Assembly (NCBI GenBank): GCA_017613055.1
Contig: JAGAES010000021.1
Coordinates: 1-7,499 of the forward strand
From: Lachnospiraceae bacterium
GTDB taxonomy: Bacteria; Bacillota_A; Clostridia; Lachnospirales; Lachnospiraceae
Direction of reading: 5' to 3'
Length of the DNA stretch: 7,499 nucleotides
This document shows positions 1 through 4,538 of this stretch, piece after piece (positions within the stretch are counted from its first letter, which is position 1; each line of letters begins with the position of its first letter). The notes beneath the pieces were generated by a model. The model saw only the letters and a list, made by a program, of their open reading frames with translations. It was not told the DNA's origin and searched no databases. Position numbers and translations under genes: made by a program.

Positions 1-244
1 CGAACTTCTTGCCGTTGATCTCTTCCATGCGCTTAACGCCTTCCATCGCCTGCGCCATGATTTCGTCATTGATCTTGCGCCCGTCGTCATAGTACTGCGT
101 ACAGGCTTCTGTCGTAATTGTAAAGCCCTGCGGCACCGGAAGACCGATGTTGGTCATCTCGGCGAGGTTGGCACCCTTGCCTCCCAGCAGGTTACGCATA
201 TCTGCATTTCCTTCGGTAAATGCATATACCCATTTTTTAGCCAT
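1..244 (-). CDS. ppdK: Pyruvate, phosphate dikinase, N-terminal part (cut by window edge)
   Basis: The enzyme interconverts phosphoenolpyruvate, AMP and pyrophosphate with pyruvate, ATP and phosphate in the cytoplasm; in fermentative Clostridia it usually works as an ATP-yielding glycolytic step. Only the first 81 codons are present. They read MAKKWVYAFTEG, then GGKGANLAEM at about residues 21-30 and LPVPQGFTITTEAC at about 35-48, which are hallmarks of the PEP-synthase/PPDK nucleotide-binding N-terminus. The ATG at 244-242 follows a GGAGG at 260-256 with an 11-base spacer, slightly long but the only good site. The gene lies on the same strand as the MoxR operon and 135 bases downstream of it, but has its own promoter at 323-351. 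The protein family is recognised with high certainty; the rest of the gene lies outside the window. Confidence 0.95.
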   Translation of the reverse strand, partial: MAKKWVYAFTEGNADMRNLLGGKGANLAEMTNIGLPVPQGFTITTEACTQYYDDGRKINDEIMAQAMEGVKRMEEINGKKF

Positions 245-322
245 ATATTTTATGACCTCCTCTGTTTTCTGAGCTGTCAAATGAACACGCAAAAGAAACG
301 TCTGTGGACAGCCGCTGAAAAC

Positions 323-351
323 ATTCTATCACAAGGAGCGGCAGTTTACAA
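323..351 (-). promoter_or_regulatory. Putative sigma-A promoter of ppdK
   Basis: Read on the minus strand, TTGTAA (351-346) and TAGAAT (328-323) are separated by exactly 17 bases, with a TG one base further upstream of the -10 giving partial extended character. The predicted start lies near 316, leaving a leader of roughly 70 bases before the ppdK ATG. The -35 begins only about 29 bases past the stop codon of the upstream MoxR gene. No intrinsic terminator is visible between the two, so readthrough may add to this promoter. Confidence 0.55.
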
Positions 352-379
352 ACCTTTTTTCTTGCGAGGTAACATTTTT

Positions 380-1477
380 CTACTGTATCATCGCCTCGTC
401 CATGCCGAGCGCGTACCAGTTCGCGTGGAGGAACCGCAGGCAGTTTTCGTCGTCGAGATCTAAAAAGATGCTCTTTACGACGCCGCGGTTCATCTGCAAC
501 AGGTTCCGAAGCCCCATCACGATGAATTCCGCCTTCGTGAGCCGGAACAGACCGTGTAAGCAGTCCTGCACCGTCTTCTCCTGTTCTTCCGTCAGGTCCT
601 CGGCCTTCCGGACCGAAGAGAGAAACGCGCACTTATTGACGATTCCGTTCAGAAGGATATAGAGCTCATCCGGGCTGTCCGGGGCATCCGCGCCGCCGTA
701 CAGGAAATCGTCCGCGCTGACAAGCTTCTCCTGATGCTTGCAGTACTCGATGAACTGCAGTCCTTCCTTCTCGCCGATGTTTCCGATAATCTTATGCTGC
801 ACGACGAGGCTGTCCACGTTGCAGTCATAACGGAGTATATCACTGACTCTCGTCCATGATCTGGGCGTTGCAAATACGATGTTGCTGTCGCCCGGTACCT
901 GCGTATGGAGCGCTTCGGGCTTCACGGTCAGGTAATCCATGACAAACTTGTGCACGTTGTGCGGAACGGCATAATCGTTCTTCCAGGTGAGGAAGTCCGG
1001 CTCGATATAGTGAATCTCGAAACGGTCTGCAAGAGGACCCGCAAGACGGATATAAACGCCGTCGTCGTCCTCGCGGTTTCCGAGCGCGATGACAATCGTG
1101 CCCTCGGGAAGCGTGTACTGCCCGATGCGGCGGTCCAGAATCAGCTGATAGGCGGCAACCTGCACGCGCTTCGTACACGACGTGATTTCGTCGAGCAGAA
1201 GGATCGTCTTCGGGCCGTCCCGCTTCTCGTCGGGGAGCACCTCCGGCGACAGCCAGATGGTCTTGGTGCGCTCGCGGTTCGGGTAAATCAGACCGCTGAT
1301 TTCCACCTCGGACATCTGCGCCAGACGGATATCGATAACCTTGTAGCCGTACTTCTCGCCGATCTGGCGGATAATCTCCGACTTGCCGATACCGGGCGCG
1401 CCGAGGCCGAGAATCGTGTGCTTCAGATTGTACCGAAGGTTAAATTCTATCGTTTCGCCGAACTCTCTGATGTTCAT
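380..1477 (-). CDS. MoxR-type AAA+ ATPase
   Basis: This is a 365-residue cytoplasmic AAA+ ATPase of the MoxR/RavA-like class, whose members remodel or activate partner proteins together with VWA-domain proteins. Visible motifs are Walker A GAPGIGKS (residues 26-33), Walker B ILLLDE (92-97), a sensor-1 asparagine in IALGNR (N134), an arginine-finger candidate in the LADRFE segment (R152), and TPRSW (204-208), typical of sensor 2. The C-terminal third (about 230-365) is a helical lid and tail with no motif I recognise. The ATG is preceded by GAGGA seven bases upstream. That site overlaps the TGA of the VWA gene, only 9 bases away, which implies translational coupling. It is the last gene of the four-gene operon. 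The family is secure; the substrate is unknown. Confidence 0.9.
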   Translation of the reverse strand: MNIREFGETIEFNLRYNLKHTILGLGAPGIGKSEIIRQIGEKYGYKVIDIRLAQMSEVEISGLIYPNRERTKTIWLSPEVLPDEKRDGPKTILLLDEITSCTKRVQVAAYQLILDRRIGQYTLPEGTIVIALGNREDDDGVYIRLAGPLADRFEIHYIEPDFLTWKNDYAVPHNVHKFVMDYLTVKPEALHTQVPGDSNIVFATPRSWTRVSDILRYDCNVDSLVVQHKIIGNIGEKEGLQFIEYCKHQEKLVSADDFLYGGADAPDSPDELYILLNGIVNKCAFLSSVRKAEDLTEEQEKTVQDCLHGLFRLTKAEFIVMGLRNLLQMNRGVVKSIFLDLDDENCLRFLHANWYALGMDEAMIQ

Positions 1478-1486
1478 ATTGATTCC

Positions 1487-2713
1487 TCACTTAATGTTGT
1501 CCTTAAGCCACGCTACCTTGCCCATGCGTTTCATGTCGTCGGTCGGGTCGATTTCCTCCGACAGCACGAGCAGCGTGTTCCGCCGTAAGTACGGCAGAAA
1601 CCGTTTCGGATCAAGCGGTCCGAACTCGCCGTCGGTCAGAATCAGCATAACCTCCGGACGGACTTTGTTGGCCGCGATCCAGTCGTAGATACAGTTCACG
1701 TCGGTTCCGCCCGAGTGGGTCGGAACGCATTTTAAAAGGTTCTTCTCGCCGCGCACCTTCCGGTACACGTCCGTCACCTTCGTATCCCAGAAGCACAGAT
1801 TGATGATGCACTGGAACTCCTTCGAGATGCGGTACAGCTGCGTCAGGAAGATATCCATCCGCTCCTTGCCGATGGAACCCGAGGAATCGACGAACGCCCA
1901 CAGTTCCTCCAGTTCCTCATCCTCGGTCGGATGCCCCGGAAGAATCAGATCCATATGGAGGTACTTCCGTTCCGGCGTCGCATAAGAAACATCATCCTTG
2001 ATTTCCGCATCCAGAAAGTCGCGCATCAATACGCGCCAGTCCGGCTTCTTCGTGTCAAGAATCTGCGCAAGATGCGGCGGCACGGCGAAGCTTCCGGAAC
2101 CGCGCTTCGCGGCACGGCGGATTAACGCCTTCGTCCTCTCCTCAAGAAGCGACTCCTGCTGCCTCGACATCGGGGCGGGTTTCGCAAGGTCATTATCGGG
2201 GCCCGGAACAATCTTCTTCTCGCCGTTAATGCCCTCGCGGTAGGTCGTCCTTCCGACAAGCGAACCGTCCTCGGCGGGCTCGGGATTGTCCCTTAAGATG
2301 CAGTCGTACAGACTCTCCGCCGACTGCATGCGGTCCACCTCGGCGAAAAGCCCGTCCTTCGGGCGTTCAAACGGGATGTCGACCTTCCGCATGACCGGCC
2401 GCACGTCCCAGTCAAGAATCGAATTCACGATATAGTCCGCCGCGGCGTTCCAGATGTCCATGCGCCGGTTTCTGGCGCGCATCGGATGCCGAAGCAGCAC
2501 ATGCATCACTTCATGCATAATAATATAGTTCCGTTCGCCGGGCGTCATGCTGCCCAAGAAATCGGGATTGTAGCGCACCGTCATGCCGTCCGTCACCGCG
2601 GTCGGCACGGACGGATCTTCGTGAAATGTGAGCGACACGAGAATGTCCCCGTAGAACGGCGCGCGCCGCACGGCATCCATGCGAAGCTTCTGGATTTCCG
2701 AAGAAACATCCAT
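1487..2713 (-). CDS. DUF2201-type protein: HExxH metallopeptidase-like domain plus VWA domain
   Basis: This 408-residue protein has two domains. The N-terminal part (about 10-135) carries HEVMH at 67-71, followed by RH (75-76) and a WNAAADYIVN segment (88-97). That arrangement matches the putative metallopeptidase domain of the DUF2201_N family; H67, H71 and probably H76 or D93 would bind zinc. A linker (about 140-210) is rich in charged residues. The C-terminal part (about 268-400) is a VWA-like domain with an intact MIDAS: D276, S278, S280 (DSSGSIG), T337 (SGGTD) and D361 (TDGEFG). There is no signal peptide or membrane segment, so it should be cytoplasmic. The start ATG has AAAGGAGAG seven to eight bases upstream. 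It sits between the LRR gene (19-base gap) and the MoxR ATPase (9-base gap). VWA proteins of this class are the usual partners of MoxR ATPases; proteolytic activity is inferred only from the motif. Confidence 0.88.
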   Translation of the reverse strand: MDVSSEIQKLRMDAVRRAPFYGDILVSLTFHEDPSVPTAVTDGMTVRYNPDFLGSMTPGERNYIIMHEVMHVLLRHPMRARNRRMDIWNAAADYIVNSILDWDVRPVMRKVDIPFERPKDGLFAEVDRMQSAESLYDCILRDNPEPAEDGSLVGRTTYREGINGEKKIVPGPDNDLAKPAPMSRQQESLLEERTKALIRRAAKRGSGSFAVPPHLAQILDTKKPDWRVLMRDFLDAEIKDDVSYATPERKYLHMDLILPGHPTEDEELEELWAFVDSSGSIGKERMDIFLTQLYRISKEFQCIINLCFWDTKVTDVYRKVRGEKNLLKCVPTHSGGTDVNCIYDWIAANKVRPEVMLILTDGEFGPLDPKRFLPYLRRNTLLVLSEEIDPTDDMKRMGKVAWLKDNIK

Positions 2714-2732
2714 GTTGCTCTCCTTTCCCCGG

Positions 2733-3716
2733 TCAGAAATTCGTAATCAGCTTATACTTTGCATACACCGACTTCTTCAGGTCTTCCGTCGGAAAGCTTC
2801 CGTCCGAGCGGAGCACGCCCGCCTCCTGCCGGTAGTAGCGGTAGGTCTCGTCATTGGTCGGATAATTCCGGCAGTAGATGTAGTACTTCTCGCCGCCGTA
2901 GGTCACCGAATGCGCGGACTGGAAGAAACAGAAGCTCTTCCGCGCGTCAATCATGACGCGGTACACGCCGCCCTGCTCCTCGGCCTTTCCGAAGGTCAGG
3001 AACACGGCTTCCTCCAGTGTGTTAAGACGGTGCTCGCCGAGCCGCATGCTCATGTCGCAGAGTCCTTCCGTAACCGGATCGACAACGCCCGATTTCTTCG
3101 GGTCGGCGGCCTGCCGGAACGTCTCTTTCTCATTGGCCCCCGATGCATATCCGGCAAATGTGATTGCCGTCCTCGGCGTCGTCAGCGCCTCTTCGCCGAT
3201 CGGCAGGTTCACGTTCCGCACGAGAAACAGATTCTCCGCTTCGGGGCGGATGCCGACCGGACGGATGCCCATGTCCCTGGTCATCTCATAAACGGTACGA
3301 AGCCGTCTTAATTCTTCATGCCGGTCCGCAACGAGATACCGCCCGTCGGAAAGCGCGTAACTCTTCGCAAGAAGCTCCCGGTACTCATCCTCCAAGAGGT
3401 CCAAAAAGAAACGGACCGAGCGGAGCTTTCTGCAGAACTGGAACGGACGCTCCCCGCACGAAAGCACGGTCGGCGCAACGACGACCTCTTCTAACTCGGA
3501 ACACTTTTTGAATGCATAATCACCAACGGATTCGATGCCGTTGGTGATTGTCAGTTTCTTAACTTGTTCTACACCGTAATACGCGCCTTTGCCGATGCTC
3601 GTCAGAAAATGCCCGGCCTCGCACATCGTGGGTACGCGGATGGATTCTTCATCGCCGCAATAGGCGAAGATGCATTCGTCCGCGATTGTGTATTTGTCAT
3701 CTACGTAAGCATACAT
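2733..3716 (-). CDS. Leucine-rich-repeat (BspA/LRR_5-like) protein, cytoplasmic
   Basis: The product is 327 residues without a signal peptide or transmembrane segment. Residues about 38-103 show LRR_5-type repeats, for example LTSIGKGAYYGV, KKLTITNGIESVGDYAFKKC and the following LEEVVVAP segment, a fold used for protein binding. The remaining two thirds (about 105-327) is not recognised; it contains aromatic-rich strands near the end (YYIYCRNYP, TYRYYRQ). I chose the ATG at 3716-3714 because GGGGAG lies nine bases upstream, just after the TGA of the preceding gene. A longer open frame reaching 3965 would overlap that gene and lacks a site. Codon use resembles its neighbours. Inside a MoxR-VWA operon it could serve as a target-recognition or adaptor subunit; that is inference. 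Most BspA-like proteins are secreted, so a leaderless one in this setting is noteworthy. Confidence 0.8.
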   Translation of the reverse strand: MYAYVDDKYTIADECIFAYCGDEESIRVPTMCEAGHFLTSIGKGAYYGVEQVKKLTITNGIESVGDYAFKKCSELEEVVVAPTVLSCGERPFQFCRKLRSVRFFLDLLEDEYRELLAKSYALSDGRYLVADRHEELRRLRTVYEMTRDMGIRPVGIRPEAENLFLVRNVNLPIGEEALTTPRTAITFAGYASGANEKETFRQAADPKKSGVVDPVTEGLCDMSMRLGEHRLNTLEEAVFLTFGKAEEQGGVYRVMIDARKSFCFFQSAHSVTYGGEKYYIYCRNYPTNDETYRYYRQEAGVLRSDGSFPTEDLKKSVYAKYKLITNF

Positions 3717-3732
3717 GGCTATGTTCTCCCCG

Positions 3733-4005
3733 TCAGCCGTAGGTCTCCGTCCAAACCTTCCGCTCCATCGAACGGCGGTACGCAAGAAGAAGCACCTGTT
3801 CGTTAATCGGCTTGTCCTTCGGGAGCGCCAACAGATCGGAGACGCAGCTCTGAAGCCCGCGCACCAGTGCAAGCTGCTCCTCGTCCGCGCGGTCTGCCGA
3901 AAGCATATCGGCAAGCTGCGAAAGGAGCAGTCCGGCCTGCGTCTGGTCTTTCGCGACGCGGACAATCTGCCCGATATAAGCCATCAATTGATTCTTATCC
4001 ATCAT
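3733..4005 (-). CDS. Small helical protein of unknown function, first gene of the MoxR-VWA operon
   Basis: I do not recognise this protein family. The product is about 90 residues, predicted mostly helical, with no cysteine-rich, membrane or DNA-binding motif visible. It contains hydrophobic heptad-like stretches (QAGLLLSQLADML, LVRGLQSCVSDLLAL) and a basic, aromatic C-terminus (AYRRSMERKVW). Start choice: GGGAG at 4020-4016 lies ten bases from the ATG at 4005-4003. A second ATG follows immediately at 4002. A GTG at 4014 is possible, but it sits only four bases from the Shine-Dalgarno. The TGA at 3735-3733 is 16 bases before the LRR gene start. Directly upstream is a convincing promoter (4047-4075). 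Its fixed place at the head of the operon suggests a subunit or adaptor of the MoxR/VWA/LRR group; that is inference from position only. Confidence 0.72.
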   Translation of the reverse strand: MMDKNQLMAYIGQIVRVAKDQTQAGLLLSQLADMLSADRADEEQLALVRGLQSCVSDLLALPKDKPINEQVLLLAYRRSMERKVWTETYG

Positions 4006-4014
4006 GGCGGACAC

Positions 4015-4025
4015 ACTCCCTCCTT
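4015..4025 (-). promoter_or_regulatory. Ribosome binding site deciding the start of the 90-residue gene
   Basis: The minus strand reads AAGGAGGGAGT from 4025 to 4015. This extended purine tract allows two registers: GGAGG leaves four bases to a GTG at 4014, and GGGAG leaves ten bases to an ATG at 4005. The second register has the more usual spacing and an ATG, so it is preferred. Confidence 0.6.
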
Positions 4026-4046
4026 CGATGATATTCTCCCAAATAT

Positions 4047-4075
4047 ACTATAACAAAAGGGCCGCTTCTTTGCAA
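4047..4075 (-). promoter_or_regulatory. Putative sigma-A promoter of the MoxR-VWA operon
   Basis: On the minus strand, TTGCAA (4075-4070) and TATAGT (4052-4047) are separated by exactly 17 bases. The predicted start is near 4040, about 35 bases before the chosen ATG of the first gene. Palindromes at 4089-4100 and 4105-4120 lie immediately upstream of the -35, well placed for an activator or a repressor. With gaps of 16, 19 and 9 bases, one transcript should cover all four genes. Confidence 0.65.
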
Positions 4076-4088
4076 AGGTCTTTTCGCC

Positions 4089-4100
4089 CCGTCCGGACGG
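4089..4100. promoter_or_regulatory. Perfect 12-base palindrome upstream of the operon promoter
   Basis: CCGTCCGGACGG is its own reverse complement. It is a GC-only island except for one T-A pair per half, inside otherwise AT-rich DNA. It begins 14 bases upstream of the -35 of the four-gene operon. With no loop it is more likely a protein-binding dyad than an RNA hairpin. The regulator is unknown. Confidence 0.45.
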
Positions 4101-4104
4101 CATT

Positions 4105-4120
4105 TTCCGAAATTACGGAA
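4105..4120. promoter_or_regulatory. Imperfect 16-base palindrome (TTCCG-N6-CGGAA)
   Basis: TTCCG and CGGAA are exact inverted arms around AAATTA; the inner AATT is also symmetric, so 14 of 16 positions pair. It lies four bases beyond the 12-base palindrome, making a composite site of two dyads upstream of the operon promoter. A related core, CCGAA-A-TTCGG, recurs at 4424-4434. Confidence 0.4.
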
Positions 4121-4142
4121 TATCTGTCATTTTTCGAATTCT

Positions 4143-4171
4143 TTGAATTGTCTGACAATTCCTTGAATTGT
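4143..4171. promoter_or_regulatory. CodY-box-like perfect palindrome with flanking 20-base-spaced direct repeat
   Basis: GAATTGTC-T-GACAATTC (4145-4161) is a perfect 17-base inverted repeat. Its core AATTGTCTGACAATT (4146-4160) differs from the published CodY consensus AATTTTCWGAAAATT at only two symmetric positions. TTGAATTGT occurs at 4143-4151 and again at 4163-4171, exactly 20 bases (two helical turns) apart, so the palindrome is embedded in a phased direct repeat. The core lies about 70 bases upstream of the operon -35. CodY identity is a hypothesis; another dimeric regulator would fit equally well. Confidence 0.5.
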
Positions 4172-4240
4172 ATTTTACGAAAAATGTTACGTTTTTTGTG
4201 CAATTCTCCCTTTTTCACAAAACAAACTTTCGTCTGATTT

Positions 4241-4374
4241 TGTGGAAAAGCATACTACATAAATGGAACGATTTTGTGGATAAAGTGTATAAATTTGTGG
4301 AAAAGGGAGGAAAAAGGCGGTTTTTCTCGATTTTTCCGTGTTGATAACTTCAAATTGTGAAAAAGTTATCCACA
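4241..4374. other. DnaA-box cluster in AT-rich intergenic DNA
   Basis: Four strong boxes are visible. Minus-oriented TTTTCCACA lies at 4241-4249, minus-oriented TTATCCACA (exact consensus) at 4275-4283, minus-oriented TTTTCCACA at 4296-4304, and plus-oriented TTATCCACA (exact consensus) at 4366-4374. Weaker matches are TGTTGATAA at 4339-4347 (one mismatch on the minus orientation) and TTTTTCACA at 4211-4219 (two mismatches). By simple arithmetic an exact 9-mer on either strand is expected about once per 131 kb at uniform composition, so two exact copies within 100 bases are not background, even allowing for AT richness. The function could be replication initiation, DnaA titration or reactivation, or DnaA-dependent transcription. 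No dnaA or dnaN gene is in the window. Confidence 0.6.
4339..4374. repeat. Inverted repeat of two DnaA boxes, 12-base arms
   Basis: The arms TGTTGATAACTT (4339-4350) and AAGTTATCCACA (4363-4374) are reverse complements at 11 of 12 positions, with the inner eight (GATAACTT/AAGTTATC) perfect. A 12-base AT-rich spacer separates them. The pairing extends beyond the DnaA box itself, so the two boxes form one symmetric element that could bind DnaA in face-to-face orientation or fold into a hairpin. Confidence 0.6.
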
Positions 4375-4377
4375 AAT

Positions 4378-4398
4378 CCGGTTTATATCCGAAACCGG
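4378..4398. repeat. Perfect 7-base-arm hairpin next to the DnaA boxes
   Basis: CCGGTTT (4378-4384) and AAACCGG (4392-4398) are perfect inverted arms with a seven-base loop. The element starts three bases after the last DnaA box. No T-tract follows on either strand, so it does not look like an intrinsic terminator. Confidence 0.45.
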
Positions 4399-4423
4399 GT
4401 GAAAAACCCTTTTGTGCAAGATA

Positions 4424-4434
4424 CCGAAATTCGG
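4424..4434. repeat. Eleven-base palindrome CCGAA-A-TTCGG
   Basis: Five-base perfect arms surround a single central A. It shares the CCGAAATT core with the palindrome at 4105-4120, which raises the possibility of one DNA-binding protein recognising both ends of this intergenic region. Confidence 0.35.
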
Positions 4435-4446
4435 GTTTGTCAACCG

Positions 4447-4473
4447 TTATTTTAATATTTTTTCAAATCTTAA
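4447..4473. other. Very AT-rich segment (25 of 27 bases A or T), possible unwinding region
   Basis: This 27-base run contains only two G or C bases and lies about 70 bases from the nearest strong DnaA box. In a replication origin such a segment would be the unwinding element. Without DnaA-trio repeats that I can recognise, this stays a suggestion based on composition and position. Confidence 0.3.
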
Positions 4474-4484
4474 TTGTCTGACAA
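4472..4484. promoter_or_regulatory. Second copy of the 13-base element AATTGTCTGACAA
   Basis: This 13-mer is identical to positions 4146-4158, 326 bases away, and keeps the TTGTC-T-GACAA dyad; the outermost pairs of the first copy are lost. It lies immediately downstream, in the trxB direction of transcription, of the trxB terminator stem. The two copies bracket the DnaA-box cluster. Confidence 0.45.
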
Positions 4485-4488
4485 CAAA

Positions 4489-4512
4489 AGCGCGGGCCTG
4501 CCTGCCCGCGCT
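4489..4512 (-). terminator. Intrinsic terminator of the CPBP-trxB operon
   Basis: Read on the minus strand, AGCGCGGGC and GCCCGCGCT form a perfect nine-base GC-rich stem with a six-base loop, followed by TTTGTTGT after the closing T. It begins 26 bases after the trxB stop codon. The opposite strand has a poorer T-run, so the main direction is leftward. It isolates the downstream intergenic region from trxB transcription. Confidence 0.8.
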
Positions 4513-4538
4513 CATTATCCCTTTATTTTATGCTCTTT

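Noticed and set aside
273..312. GCTGTC (273-278) and GACAGC (307-312) inverted repeat in the ppdK leader, as a possible riboswitch or attenuator
   Set aside because: Only six bases of stem with a 28-base loop, no T-tract and no conserved riboswitch core that I can see.
905..1588. A 227-codon plus-strand open frame opposite the MoxR gene
   Set aside because: It is antisense to a well-supported AAA+ gene and has no recognisable domain. Long antisense frames are common in genes of this GC content.
3717..3965. N-terminal extension of the LRR gene by 83 codons
   Set aside because: The extension overlaps the 90-residue gene in another frame, is arginine- and serine-rich like an out-of-frame product, and has no ribosome binding site. 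The ATG at 3716 has one.
380..4005. Calling the MoxR/VWA/LRR operon a phage-defence system
   Set aside because: No nuclease, toxin, methylase, integrase or other defence gene is in the window, and the neighbours are housekeeping genes. Conflict function is only one of several possibilities.
4187..4375. A 62-codon open frame on the minus strand inside the AT-rich intergenic region
   Set aside because: No Shine-Dalgarno precedes its ATG, composition is that of the AT-rich spacer, and it runs straight through the DnaA boxes and palindromes. The product looks like random AT-rich translation.
4397..4413. GGGT-GAAAA-ACCC followed by TTTT as a plus-strand terminator
   Set aside because: A four-base stem is too short, and no plus-strand gene ends nearby.
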